DNA of 64,000 nt from Corynebacterium kalinowskii (GTDB lineage Bacteria; Actinomycetota; Actinomycetes; Mycobacteriales; Mycobacteriaceae). Location: assembly GCF_009734385.1 (NCBI RefSeq), contig NZ_CP046452.1, positions 1,612,001 through 1,676,000 of the forward strand, written 5' to 3'. A program made the position numbers and the translations under genes. The notes below the pieces were generated by a model. The model was not told the DNA's origin. It searched no databases and was given only the letters and a program-made list of their open reading frames with translations. This document shows, piece by piece, positions 15,435 through 23,987 of this stretch. The first letter of the stretch is position 1. Each line of letters opens with the position of its first letter.

Positions 15435-17015
15435 TTACTTCTTAGTGATGGCGTAGTAGGCAGGAACTTCTTTCCAGGTGAACTTCACGTTGTCCACCTT
15501 GGTGCCGTAACCAGCGGTGACGTTGGCGTACCACAGTGGCACGGAAGGCATGTCCTTGAACAGGATCTCCTGTACCTGGTTGTACTTGGCGTTAGCTTCA
15601 TCGACGGAACCAGCAGCCTGTGCTTCCTTCAGCAGACGATCAACCTCTGGGTTGGAGTAGTCACCATCGTTAGCAGATGCCTTGGTGGTGTACAGCGGGG
15701 TGAGGAAGTTATCCAGACCTGGGTAGTCGGCCTGCCAGCCGGTACGGAACGCCGTGGCGATGGTGCGGGTCTTGACGTCATCGCGCATGGACTTGAAATC
15801 TGGGTAAGGTGCGCCGACAGCGTTGATGCCCAGAGTGTTCTTGATGGAGTTTGCAGTTGCGTCAACCCATGCCTGGTGGCCACCATCAGAGTTGTAGGCA
15901 ATGGCAAATTCGCCGGTCCATGGGGAAATAGCGTCAGCCTTGGCCCACAGATCCTTGGCCTTAGCCGGGTCGTACTTCAACACCTCGTTGCCTGGGACGG
16001 CCTCAGAGTGCCCGTCAATAACTGGGGAGGTGAAGTCGGTAGCCGGGGTGCGGGTGCCCTGGAAGATCTTGTCAGTGATCTCCTCGCGGTTGATAGCGTG
16101 GGAGATAGCTTGACGACGCAACTTGCCTTCTTCACCCGAGAAGTGCTCCAGCTTTTCTGGGATGGTGAAGGACTGGAAGACTGCGGTTGGCTCGTTCACG
16201 AAGCGGCCCTGGAGCTCGCTCTGGTACTGAGCGAACGCTGCATCTGGGATGGCATCCAATACGTCGAGGTTGTCGGCGAGCAGGTCGGCGTAGCCAGCGT
16301 CAAGCTTCGGGTAGAAGGTGAACTTAACGCCGTCGTTCTTTGCTTCGCGGTCGCCCGCGTAGTTCTCGTTCGGAACGATGGTGATGGAACCGTTGTGCTC
16401 CCAGGTCTCCAGCTTGTAAGGGCCGTTGGACACTGGCTTTTCGCCCTGGTTAGACATGTCAGCGAATGCGGAGTCTGGCAGTGGGAAGAAAGCGGAGTAA
16501 CCGAGGCGCAGCTCGAAGTCAGAGATTGGATATGCGAGCTCGATGGTGAAGGTCTTGTCATCTACGACCTTCAGGCCTTCCATCTCCTTCGCGCCTTCCT
16601 GGTAGCCCTTGATTGGCTCGAAGAAGGAGGCGCTCTGCTGGCTGTTTTCCATGGCGTAGTTCCACGCCTTGACAAAGTTCTCGGCCTTTACTGGTGTGCC
16701 GTCGGAGAACTTCTGGTCAGCCTTGAGGGTGATTTTGTAGTTGGAGGCGTCGACCTTTTCGATCTTCTCCGCCATCTCATTGTGGACCTTGCCCTCAGTG
16801 TCGTAGTAGACGAGGCCTGCGTAGATCATGTCGACTACTCGGCCGCCACCGACTTCGTTAGTGTTTGCAGGCAGCAGTGGGTTTTGTGGCTCGGTGCCGT
16901 TGGTCAGGATAATGCCGTCACCAGAACCAGCGGAATCAGAACCGGAACCGCAAGCGGCAAGGCCAAAAGCTACGGCGGCCGCAGAAACGACAGCCAGAGA
17001 CTTCTTCATAATCAT
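15435..17015 (-). CDS. dppA: Peptide-binding lipoprotein of the ABC importer (DppA/OppA type)
   Basis: 526 residues from ATG 17015, which has GGAGG 8 bases upstream; a longer frame to 17057 lacks support. The signal peptide ends in the lipobox GLAAC, giving a lipid-anchored receptor. The mature part matches family 5 peptide-binding proteins (LKADQKFSDGTPVKAENFVKAWNYAMEN; NGPYKLETWEHNGSI), which bind di- or oligopeptides outside the membrane and hand them to the permeases. It heads the operon 15435 to 11743. A candidate GlxR site at 17108 suggests carbon-linked control. Confidence 0.92.
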   Translation of the reverse strand: MIMKKSLAVVSAAAVAFGLAACGSGSDSAGSGDGIILTNGTEPQNPLLPANTNEVGGGRVVDMIYAGLVYYDTEGKVHNEMAEKIEKVDASNYKITLKADQKFSDGTPVKAENFVKAWNYAMENSQQSASFFEPIKGYQEGAKEMEGLKVVDDKTFTIELAYPISDFELRLGYSAFFPLPDSAFADMSNQGEKPVSNGPYKLETWEHNGSITIVPNENYAGDREAKNDGVKFTFYPKLDAGYADLLADNLDVLDAIPDAAFAQYQSELQGRFVNEPTAVFQSFTIPEKLEHFSGEEGKLRRQAISHAINREEITDKIFQGTRTPATDFTSPVIDGHSEAVPGNEVLKYDPAKAKDLWAKADAISPWTGEFAIAYNSDGGHQAWVDATANSIKNTLGINAVGAPYPDFKSMRDDVKTRTIATAFRTGWQADYPGLDNFLTPLYTTKASANDGDYSNPEVDRLLKEAQAAGSVDEANAKYNQVQEILFKDMPSVPLWYANVTAGYGTKVDNVKFTWKEVPAYYAITKK

Positions 17016-17360
17016 GAACTTCTCCTCCAGGATGAAAGCGACTCCGTGTGGAGCCAATCAGAGTTGGCCGACCCGTTAGCCGGAAACCAGATTCCCACAC
17101 CATCGACTGTGATGTAGTTCATATCTGTTTACCGAATTAACCTACGCAACACAACTTCTTTACAGAACTTTGCCATAGGCCTCATTTGCTATGCAACATT
17201 GATAAATTCACATCGTCGCAAACTATCAACCAGTTAGGGACAGCAGCCGCCCGACACCGCCAGAGCCTTTTAGCCTTTTGCAAGCTTAAAGCTATATTCC
17301 GCACAGTTTGCTGGTCAAAACTGAATTTGAAAACTATGCACCAAGTCACTTGAATTATGT
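17016..17360. promoter_or_regulatory. AT-rich intergenic region upstream of the peptide importer
   Basis: 345 bases with no convincing gene; a 61-codon leftward frame at 17182-17367 has no ribosome site and no recognisable product. The interval must hold the promoter for the importer operon, which reads leftward from about 17110-17150, and the 3' flank of the kinase gene at 17361. It is clearly richer in A and T than its neighbours. One GlxR-like site is listed separately. Confidence 0.55.
17108..17123. promoter_or_regulatory. Candidate GlxR (CRP-type) binding site
   Basis: TGTGATGTAGTTCATA matches the GlxR consensus TGTGANNTANNTCACA at 11 of 12 fixed positions. It lies 93 bases before the importer receptor start, in the expected promoter zone. 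GlxR is the cAMP-responsive global regulator of corynebacteria. Binding is inferred from sequence only. Confidence 0.55.
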
Positions 17361-17855
17361 TCAACAATCACAGTGAAGAGTCAGGTCTGCAGGAAGTTCC
17401 TTATCCAACAACGTCAACTCCTGTTGCGCCCACACATCCCACCAGGCGGCGAATTCAGGATCCCGGCTCAAGGCGCGCTCTTTACGCACGTTCAGTGGAC
17501 ATTCCAGGCGGATAGTAAATACACCACCGCGTCGAGAAGCAGCATTCCAAGATTCCAGTGTGTAAGCCCCGACGCCTTCCACGATGAGGGGTGCAGCTGG
17601 ATCCAAGGGCACCCACTCCCCTGGCTGATCGGCTCGCCAATCCCAACGCCAAAACCCTGGCGATGTCGGATGCAACACATCCCTTGCCACCATGCGGGCG
17701 CCTGCGACGAGCCCGAACCAACCGGGATAGAAGTCATCCAGATGAACCACGCGCCAGCCCAATTCGGCCCCTAGATTGTTAGCCAGGGTTGTTTTCCCAG
17801 AACCAGATCGCCCGTCAATCAAAATGGTGCGGGTGCCGGGCGGAATGTCGATCAT
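17361..17855 (-). CDS. P-loop kinase-like NTPase coupled to the thiamine-type ECF operon
   Basis: 164 residues. Walker A is TILIDGRSGSGKTTLANNL (about residues 10-28); HLDDFYPGW follows as in uridine kinase-like and shikimate kinase-like folds, and LIVEGVGAYTLES is the second acidic strand. A lid-like arginine stretch (RLECPLNVRKERALSRDPEFAAWW) completes a small-molecule kinase. The ATG overlaps the EcfT stop (ATGA), so it is translated with the ECF transporter. By context it might phosphorylate the imported pyrimidine or thiamine compound, but that is inference; corynebacterial genomes have similar proteins annotated only as ATP-binding. Confidence 0.75.
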   Translation of the reverse strand: MIDIPPGTRTILIDGRSGSGKTTLANNLGAELGWRVVHLDDFYPGWFGLVAGARMVARDVLHPTSPGFWRWDWRADQPGEWVPLDPAAPLIVEGVGAYTLESWNAASRRGGVFTIRLECPLNVRKERALSRDPEFAAWWDVWAQQELTLLDKELPADLTLHCDC

Positions 17856-18607
17856 GCGCCGAGGAATCTGAACTCACCCGCCCATACCGCTATTGCGATC
17901 GCCAGGACACCGCACGCGATAGCTACGAGGACAACGACGCCGTCGCGCCACGTCACCGTAGACGGCCGGGCCCAGGTTCGAGGACGATCGCCACCGAAGC
18001 CTCGCGCTTCCATCGCTGTGGCGAGTTTGGTCCCGCGCCTGATCGCGAGCACCAGCAGCGAAAAAGCCATCCCTAGCGCACTACGAATCCGCCCCTCGTC
18101 AGCCACGCCACGCGCCCGGCGCGCTCGGGCAAGTGCTGCCCAGTCGCGTTGAAACAACGTCATGAGCCGCACCCCGGCGACGCTGCCGATCACGAAGCGT
18201 TCTGGGAACTTGGCCACCTGCGCCAGCCCATCACCCATTTCAGTTGGGTCTATGCCGCGGGTCAAAACGATCACTGGAAGGGCCACTGCCAGAATGCGCA
18301 GCATAATCGCGAGCGCCAAGGCCAAGGAATTGTCGGTTACATGGGCGAAGGCAAAGCTAAAGTATTCGCGTCCTTCAGACCTGCCGTACAAGGCCATCGA
18401 TGCCCCGGCCACGGGAGTGACCATGAGAATCGGAATAGAGCGCCGAATCAACTGACTCCAACGAAGCCCACACAGCGGGGAGAAGATGAGGATCAGCACC
18501 AACGCCACGGTCGCGGACACCCAATCGACGCTGAGCAGGAGCGGCGTCGTGAAGGCGATGAGCGCCACGATGCGCGTCACCGGATTAATGCCCTGCAGCA
18601 CGTTCAC
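17852..18607 (-). CDS. ykoC: ECF transporter transmembrane subunit EcfT (YkoC type)
   Basis: 251 residues, CbiQ/EcfT family: helices near both ends and the cytosolic coupling helices with the characteristic Ala-Arg motifs (ALARARRARGVADEG and ATAMEARGFGGDRPRT). EcfT joins the ATPase to the substrate-binding S subunit. Start GTG 18607 overlaps the ATPase stop by 4 bases (GTGA) and its own stop overlaps the kinase start. Together with the riboswitch this identifies a thiamine or hydroxymethylpyrimidine importer. Confidence 0.88.
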   Translation of the reverse strand: MNVLQGINPVTRIVALIAFTTPLLLSVDWVSATVALVLILIFSPLCGLRWSQLIRRSIPILMVTPVAGASMALYGRSEGREYFSFAFAHVTDNSLALALAIMLRILAVALPVIVLTRGIDPTEMGDGLAQVAKFPERFVIGSVAGVRLMTLFQRDWAALARARRARGVADEGRIRSALGMAFSLLVLAIRRGTKLATAMEARGFGGDRPRTWARPSTVTWRDGVVVLVAIACGVLAIAIAVWAGEFRFLGA

Positions 18608-20085
18608 GGCAACACCTCGATCGAATGGTCGCCGAGTAGGGCGCCGAACAGTTCGTCATGGGTGATCGCGGCTACCGCAGTCCCCTGCGTACACAACTCA
18701 CGGAGCAGCTGCGTGAGATCGAGGAAAGTGCGTCGATCTTGCCCAAAGGTCGGCTCATCCAGAATGAGCACATCGGGCGTCGTGCTCAGCGCTGTAGCCA
18801 CCGACAGTCGTCGCTTTTGCCCGCCCGACAACGTGAATGGATTCGCCGCAGCCAGGTGCGCGAGGCCGAGCCGTTCCAGCAACTCCATCGCCCGCTGCTT
18901 ATCGACGTCCCCCGCCTCCGGCAACGTCGACCACGGCCACCGGCGCCGACCTCCAGCTGCGAAGACTCTGGGGGCCATCAGCATTTCATCCACGACGGTA
19001 GAAGACAGGAATTGATGCTCGGGGTCTTGAAAGACGAAACCGATCCTGCGCGCCAGATCCGCGGATTTCCAGGCGTGCGGATGACCTGGGTGTCGCGGGA
19101 CGATGACCTGCCCAGACAGTGGCTTGAGGAGGCCCGCCATGGTCAATGCCAGGGTTGTTTTACCTGCGCCATTTTGCCCCGTGATGACAGTTCCTGCTCC
19201 CTGTGGCAGTTGGACGTTTCGTGGCGACCCGATGGGTGTGGACCATCCGCTGACCAACTCTTTGGTAAGCAGCGCTGGATCGGTGAGAGAATGTGTGCGC
19301 TTTTCGGGCGTGATCCTCATGTCTTCAGGAAGCATTGCCTCGGGGATCCAAATGCCACGCTGGGCCAACGCGGCGCCGTGGCGGATGAGGAGATCGGAGA
19401 TGGGGGCGTCGTGAAGCAGCTCGCCGGAGGAGGAAAGCACGAGGCCGCGGTCGACGAGGTCCACCCACGTGTCCACGCGATGCTCGACCACGATGAGTGT
19501 CGCTCCGGTACGAGTGACTACCTGGTCAATGGCAGCAGTGACCTCCTGAACGCCGACTGGGTCAAGGTTGGCAGTGGGCTCATCGAGCACGATCACGCGA
19601 GCGCCCATCGCAATGATCCCTGCCAGTGCCAGGCGCTGTTTCTGCCCTCCGGACAGCCGTTCAGTGGGGTGATCCAACGGCAGATCCAAGCCGACCATGT
19701 CCAAAGCCTCGGGGACCCGCCGCCAAATCTCCTCGCGACTCAAACCTAAGTTTTCGCAGCCAAACGCCACATCGTCGCCGACTTTGGAGGCAATGACCTG
19801 TGAATCTGGGTCTTGCAGCACCATGCCGACCAAACCACGAAAGGTTGCAAGGTCACGTACGTCCTTGCCGTCGACAGTTAGCGTGCCTTGAAAATCGCCC
19901 TCGTCTTCCCCGCCGAGAACCCCCGCGATTCCGCTCAGCAACGTAGATTTGCCAGCCCCCGATTCACCGAGCAGGAGGATCTTCTCTCCTGCCTCAATCC
20001 GGAAGGTGATGTCATGCAACGCAGGCTTCACCCGACTGGCGTGCCCCCAGCCAAACCCGCGCGCTTCGACGATAGCGCCGGTCAT
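18604..20085 (-). CDS. ykoD: ECF transporter fused double ATPase (YkoD type)
   Basis: 493 residues with two ATPase domains: GESGAGKST, LSGGQKQRLALAG and VIVLDEPTANLD in the first; GQNGAGKTT, LSGGQKRRLSVATALS and VLILDEPTFGQD in the second. Each supplies one half of the ECF motor that drives vitamin import. The ATG directly follows the ykoE stop (TAAATG). Like the peptide importer in this window, the two ATPases are fused in one chain, which is the usual YkoD arrangement. Confidence 0.9.
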   Translation of the reverse strand: MTGAIVEARGFGWGHASRVKPALHDITFRIEAGEKILLLGESGAGKSTLLSGIAGVLGGEDEGDFQGTLTVDGKDVRDLATFRGLVGMVLQDPDSQVIASKVGDDVAFGCENLGLSREEIWRRVPEALDMVGLDLPLDHPTERLSGGQKQRLALAGIIAMGARVIVLDEPTANLDPVGVQEVTAAIDQVVTRTGATLIVVEHRVDTWVDLVDRGLVLSSSGELLHDAPISDLLIRHGAALAQRGIWIPEAMLPEDMRITPEKRTHSLTDPALLTKELVSGWSTPIGSPRNVQLPQGAGTVITGQNGAGKTTLALTMAGLLKPLSGQVIVPRHPGHPHAWKSADLARRIGFVFQDPEHQFLSSTVVDEMLMAPRVFAAGGRRRWPWSTLPEAGDVDKQRAMELLERLGLAHLAAANPFTLSGGQKRRLSVATALSTTPDVLILDEPTFGQDRRTFLDLTQLLRELCTQGTAVAAITHDELFGALLGDHSIEVLP

Positions 20086-20670
20086 TTATACCAAGTTGCG
20101 TTGCTGCCGGCCGGCGGCGAAACGATCGAGCGCACCGGTGGCAGCTAGTGCACGCGTCAAGACGAAGCCGACCACGCCAGCCAGGATTGCGCCGGAGATA
20201 GTGAGAGCGCCTAAATAGATCAAGTTGAAAGTGGCTCCCTTGGCTAGGTTGCCGAAGGCGATCAGCTCAATGATGAAAGCTCCCCAAGCGGCGCCGATGC
20301 CTGCAGAAATGGAGTTGATCAACCCGTAGTGTTTGTAAGCGAAAATCGCGAAGATGAGCTCTGCGCCAAGGCCTTGCGCAACACCCGAATACAGGGTCTC
20401 AATGCCCCACTGGTTACCCATCAATGCAGAGACGATCGCTGCAAGGACCTCGACGAACAGCGCTGCACCAGGCTTGCGGATGATCAAGCCACCCAGGACA
20501 CCGCCCAGCAGCCACACCCCGGTGGCAACGCCACCGAAACCTGGGGTGAGCGCATTCATCGCCTCATACCAGGCGTAACCAACTGAGTTCCACACAAAGA
20601 AGATGAGGCCACAGGCCACACCAAGAACTACTGCAACAAGAATGTCGACTACGCGCCATGACTTCATCAT
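20086..20670 (-). CDS. ykoE: ECF S component YkoE, thiamine/HMP-binding subunit
   Basis: 194 residues with six hydrophobic segments and the YkoE pattern (WRVVDILVAVVLGVACGLIFFVWN; GVWLLGGVLGGLIIRKPGAALFVEVLAA; LYSGVAQGLGAELIFAIF). YkoE proteins bind thiamine or its pyrimidine precursor in the membrane. The TPP riboswitch immediately upstream independently supports the substrate class. Two in-frame ATGs (20670 and 20667) follow GGGAG; I use the first. Uptake rather than synthesis is implied because no thi gene is nearby. Confidence 0.9.
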   Translation of the reverse strand: MMKSWRVVDILVAVVLGVACGLIFFVWNSVGYAWYEAMNALTPGFGGVATGVWLLGGVLGGLIIRKPGAALFVEVLAAIVSALMGNQWGIETLYSGVAQGLGAELIFAIFAYKHYGLINSISAGIGAAWGAFIIELIAFGNLAKGATFNLIYLGALTISGAILAGVVGFVLTRALAATGALDRFAAGRQQRNLV

Positions 20671-20676
20671 GTTTTT

Positions 20677-20771
20677 CTCCCTCTCGCCGGCATTACCCGG
20701 ATCAGGTGCTACGGTTCGCGCCCAAGGCGCATCTCAGCCTGGCCAATTGTCAAAGCCAAGCACCCGCGGTG
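20677..20771 (-). ncRNA. TPP (THI-box) riboswitch
   Basis: On the minus strand the leader holds the conserved words in order: GCGGGTGC at the 5' side, GGCTGAGAT, then ACCTGATCCGGGTAATGC and CGGCGAGAGGGAG. These are the TPP riboswitch core elements (CUGAGA and ACCUGAUCnGGnUAAUnCCnGCG). The 3' end reaches the GGGAG ribosome site of ykoE, so TPP binding probably blocks translation of the transporter operon, though transcription control is not excluded. Confidence 0.95.
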
Positions 20772-20780
20772 TACGAGGTC

Positions 20781-21176
20781 TTATCCTAGCAACTCTTCTT
20801 GAGCGGTTTGGGTGCTGCCCTCTTCGCCATTGCCGCGTCGCCATGAAACTGTCAGTCCATCTTTGGCACCAAAGCGAACCAAATGTGATCCGACAACCTG
20901 CTCGAATCGCGGTATAAGGGCTTCGGGCCCCTCCACGTGAATCAAGAGCATCGCTTCCGCGGTTACCAGGCTGACATTGACGCGGCCGTCAAAAGCGCGC
21001 TTCGGGTTTTCTGCCCCGGCTCCTTCACCAATGAAACTAAAGGCGCCACGCCCTTCGTCGGCGCTCCAATGCCCCTCTGTGTGGGCACCGAAGTGTGAAA
21101 CCAGCTGTTTCGCGTATCGCGCTGGACGCTCAGTTGCTACTCGCGCCGTGGAGTTTCCGAATGCTTCACCTGTCAT
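20781..21176 (-). CDS. DUF2218 family protein
   Basis: 131 residues. The pattern (STARVATERPARYAKQLVSHFGAHTEGHWSADEGRGAF, then a central LLIHVEGPEALIPRFEQVVGSHLVRFG) matches DUF2218, small cytosolic proteins often found beside siderophore, iron or metal genes in Actinobacteria. Start ATG 21176 follows TAGACT by 8 bases (leaderless layout); GTG 21182 is also in frame. It lies just before the TPP riboswitch on the same strand but the riboswitch gives the transporter its own control. No function is known to me. Confidence 0.78.
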   Translation of the reverse strand: MTGEAFGNSTARVATERPARYAKQLVSHFGAHTEGHWSADEGRGAFSFIGEGAGAENPKRAFDGRVNVSLVTAEAMLLIHVEGPEALIPRFEQVVGSHLVRFGAKDGLTVSWRRGNGEEGSTQTAQEELLG

Positions 21177-21247
21177 GCCCACACAGTCTAGTGGCCTAGC
21201 TCACTCACATAGCAACAGGGTGTGTAGCACTTTGTATCGTGGAAGCC

Positions 21248-22147
21248 ATGGCACAACATTTTCCCCATGTCGCCCTTGTCATTGAAGGCGGAGGCACCCG
21301 CAATTCGTACACTGCCGCAGTTCTAGACAAGTTCTTAGCCGAAGGAATTAGTTTCGGCTGGGTAGGTGGTATTTCCGCCGGTAGTTCCCACACCGTGAAT
21401 TTCCTATCGGGGTCCCGCAAGAGCGTCCGGGAAGCATTCGTCGAGGTGCCTGCCGCGCGAGAAGCCGGTGGCTGGGGCTCCTTCCTTCGTGGACGGGGGT
21501 ACTTTAACGCCGAGTACATTTATGAAACGTCGACCGCAGTAGGCCAGCCCTTTGCCGTCGACTTCGACGCTATCGTCGCCAATCCCACACCGTTTCGAAT
21601 TGGCGCCGTCCGGGCGGACACCGGCGAGATGGTCTACTGGGGACGCGAAGATTTAACCGACTTGGCTGACTTCACCCGGCGTGTGCGCGCATCCTCCACC
21701 ATGCCGCTCATCATGCCGATGCCGCTTATCGACGGCGTACGCTACGTCGACGGAGCCCTGGGGCCCACCGGCGGTATCCCGATCGACGCAGCAAAAAAGG
21801 ACGGCTTCACTACTTTCTTGGTGTTGCTGTCCCGCCCACGGGAATACACGAAACCCCCGACGAGCCGACCTGCAGTAGTGCGGCAGCTTTTCCGCCAGTA
21901 TCCGGCTGTAGCGGAGGCAGTGATCCGAAGGCCGGACCGATATAACCGAACACGCGAAGAGCTGCTCACGCTGGAAAAATCGGGCAGCGCCTATGTCTTT
22001 TTCCCAGAAAACCTTACGGTGGGTAATCGGGAACGCAATCTGGCCCGGTTGCAGGCATCTTTTGCCGCTGGCCAGGCTCAAATGGAAGGAGATTGGCCAA
22101 ACATTATGGGCTTTTTGGAGGCGACGAACACCACTTTGCCGGGGTAA
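21248..22147 (+). CDS. Patatin-like phospholipase family protein
   Basis: 299 residues. The patatin fold is marked by the oxyanion motif VIEGGGTRNSYTAAVLD (residues 10-26), the nucleophile elbow GGISAGSSHTVN (Gly-x-Ser-x-Ser type, here GISAGSS) and the catalytic aspartate in YVDGALGPTGGIP. These proteins hydrolyse acyl esters of lipids, with a Ser-Asp dyad. No signal peptide is seen, so it should act in the cytosol or at the inner membrane face. ATG 21248 follows TATCGT by 7 bases (leaderless); GTG 21239 is in frame. Resembles YjjU-type bacterial patatins. Confidence 0.88.
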   Translation: MAQHFPHVALVIEGGGTRNSYTAAVLDKFLAEGISFGWVGGISAGSSHTVNFLSGSRKSVREAFVEVPAAREAGGWGSFLRGRGYFNAEYIYETSTAVGQPFAVDFDAIVANPTPFRIGAVRADTGEMVYWGREDLTDLADFTRRVRASSTMPLIMPMPLIDGVRYVDGALGPTGGIPIDAAKKDGFTTFLVLLSRPREYTKPPTSRPAVVRQLFRQYPAVAEAVIRRPDRYNRTREELLTLEKSGSAYVFFPENLTVGNRERNLARLQASFAAGQAQMEGDWPNIMGFLEATNTTLPG

Positions 22148-22190
22148 GCTGTGGGCTTGTTAACTTTCCCTGAACCGAAAGGGCTTTTAC

Positions 22191-23105
22191 ATGGCCGGCG
22201 GACTTGCTGCTCTACTCGACGATGTTGCTGCCATTGCCAAGGTAGCCGCAGCCAACGCTGACGATGTCGCGGCGGCAGCCGCAAAGACCAGCGCGAAGGC
22301 TGCGGGCGTGGTGGTCGACGATGCTGCGGTGACCCCACAGTACGTCGGTGGAGTGACCCCAGCTCGCGAGATTCCAATTATCTGGCGGATCGCCAAGGGC
22401 TCGCTCATCAATAAGCTGGTGTTTATTCTTCCGGTGGCCCTGGCATTAAGTGTGTGGGCGCCGTGGGCGCTCACACCGATTCTGATGCTCGGCGGCTCGT
22501 TCCTCTGTTTTGAGGGCATGGAGAAGGTCATCGAGAAGTTTTCGGGCGAGGAGCAAACTCCCGAAGAAATCGTGGACAAAGAGCCTCAGGACGAGAACAA
22601 GCTGGTCCGCAGTGCGATTACCACTGACCTCATCCTGTCTGCGGAGATCATGGTGATTTCCCTCAACGCGGTGACTCATCTCAGCTTCCCGATGCGCACC
22701 GCCGTCCTCATCGTTGTCGCCATCGGCATCACGTTGCTGGTGTATGGCGCCGTTGGTTTGCTGGTGAAGATGGATGACATTGGCCTGCACATGGCAAGTA
22801 AGAACAATCCTGCTTCTCAGAGGACCGGCCGAGCCCTCGTCGACGCGATGCCGAAGGTGTTGGCGGTTATCGCTGTGGTCGGTACCTTCGCCATGCTCTG
22901 GGTTGGTGGACACATCGTCATGGTCGGCCTCGCTGAGATCGGCTGGCCGGTTATCTACGACTTTGTCCACCACCTCGAAACCATGGTTCCTGCGGGCTTC
23001 CTCGCCTGGTGCGTCAACACTTTCTTTTCACTGATCCTCGGCGCAGTGTGGGGCGGCATTATCGCTGGAATTATCCACTTCACGCCACTGAAGCGCTCCC
23101 ACTAG
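22191..23105 (+). CDS. DUF808 family membrane protein (YedI-like)
   Basis: 304 residues. The family start MAGGLAALLDDVAAIAKVAAANADDVAAAAAKTSAKAAGVVVDDAAVTPQYV is unmistakable (Ala-rich soluble N-terminus), followed by WRIAKGSLINK and about six membrane helices. DUF808 proteins are widespread inner membrane proteins without an assigned role. GAAAGG lies 9 bases before the ATG. It stands alone between the patatin gene and the convergent zinc transporter gene. No motif for transport chemistry is visible. Confidence 0.88.
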   Translation: MAGGLAALLDDVAAIAKVAAANADDVAAAAAKTSAKAAGVVVDDAAVTPQYVGGVTPAREIPIIWRIAKGSLINKLVFILPVALALSVWAPWALTPILMLGGSFLCFEGMEKVIEKFSGEEQTPEEIVDKEPQDENKLVRSAITTDLILSAEIMVISLNAVTHLSFPMRTAVLIVVAIGITLLVYGAVGLLVKMDDIGLHMASKNNPASQRTGRALVDAMPKVLAVIAVVGTFAMLWVGGHIVMVGLAEIGWPVIYDFVHHLETMVPAGFLAWCVNTFFSLILGAVWGGIIAGIIHFTPLKRSH

Positions 23106-23108
23106 GCC

Positions 23109-23125
23109 TGCGGGGCTCCCCCGCA
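23109..23125. terminator. Short GC-rich hairpin between convergent genes
   Basis: TGCGGGG (23109-23115) and CCCCGCA (23119-23125) form a perfect 7-bp stem with a 3-base loop, right after the DUF808 stop and 5 bases before the end of the ZIP gene. No T run, so termination would rely on the stem alone. Confidence 0.5.
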
Positions 23126-23129
23126 TCGC

Positions 23130-23915
23130 TTAGGCGATTTCCAAAGACAGCGCCATCACAGCCATGCCAATGAGCAGCCCATAAATGGCGGCGTGGTGCT
23201 TCCCCGTGGCCACCGCCGTGGGTAAAAGCTCATCGAGTGAGATGAACACCATGATGCCTGCTACCGCTCCGAACGCGATACCGAGAGTCACAGGCCCAAG
23301 GAACGGCAGCAGTACGAGAAAACCAACGAGCGCGCCAAGCGGTTCAGCTAATCCCGTCAGCGCGGCCCACATAAATCCCTTTTTGCGAGAACCAGTGGCC
23401 TGCCAGATAGGGATGGCCACGGAAATGCCTTCAGGGATGTTGTGGATCGCGATGGCAATGGCTACCGGAAGCGCGATCTCCAAAGATTCCATCCCCGACA
23501 GGAACGTTGCAAAGCCCTCGGGAAAGTTGTGAATACCAATGGCCAGCGCCATCAACACACCCATTTTGCGCAGCTTCGCAGTCTGCACGGAATCCTCGTC
23601 GTGAGTTTCATGCGGGTTCACTGCTTCTGGCACCAAACGGTCAATGATCCCAATGATCAGCACACCTAGGAAGAACGCAGTGACCCCGCCCGCTTGCCCC
23701 AGCCGGTCCCCATACTTCTCGACGAGATTGTCCTGCGCCAACGGAAGGATTTCCAAGAAGGACACCCACAACATCACACCAGCGGAAAACCCCAGCGCTG
23801 TGGCAAGAAACAAGTCCGATGGTTGCTTCTTTTTCAACACAACAAGACCGCCGATGGCCGTCGATAAGCCTGCGGCAAGTGTCAACGCGAATGCGAGGAT
23901 CAATTGGCTGGTCAT
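23130..23915 (-). CDS. zupT: ZIP family metal transporter (ZupT-like)
   Basis: 261 residues with eight hydrophobic segments. The ZIP metal-path motifs are present in helices 4 and 5: IHNFPEGFATF and IHNIPEGISVA, and a histidine-rich cytosolic loop (ETHDEDS) precedes them. ZIP proteins import zinc and sometimes iron or manganese without ATP. It is monocistronic, convergent with DUF808 and preceded by an intergenic stretch with no clear Zur or DtxR palindrome that I could find. Confidence 0.9.
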   Translation of the reverse strand: MTSQLILAFALTLAAGLSTAIGGLVVLKKKQPSDLFLATALGFSAGVMLWVSFLEILPLAQDNLVEKYGDRLGQAGGVTAFFLGVLIIGIIDRLVPEAVNPHETHDEDSVQTAKLRKMGVLMALAIGIHNFPEGFATFLSGMESLEIALPVAIAIAIHNIPEGISVAIPIWQATGSRKKGFMWAALTGLAEPLGALVGFLVLLPFLGPVTLGIAFGAVAGIMVFISLDELLPTAVATGKHHAAIYGLLIGMAVMALSLEIA

Positions 23916-23987
23916 GATGAGAGTTAATGAAACCAGATCGCGATTAGTGAGGGCAAATCACACGACACAGAAACCGGGGCTTCCGGT

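Noticed and set aside
15876..17117. 413-codon frame opposite the peptide receptor gene
   Set aside because: Antisense shadow of a confidently identified receptor; no ribosome site and implausible composition.
17182..17367. 61-codon leftward frame in the AT-rich gap
   Set aside because: No ribosome site, overlaps the end of the kinase gene, no plausible product.
18658..19749. 363-codon frame opposite the ECF ATPase
   Set aside because: Shadow of a gene with two complete ATPase motif sets.
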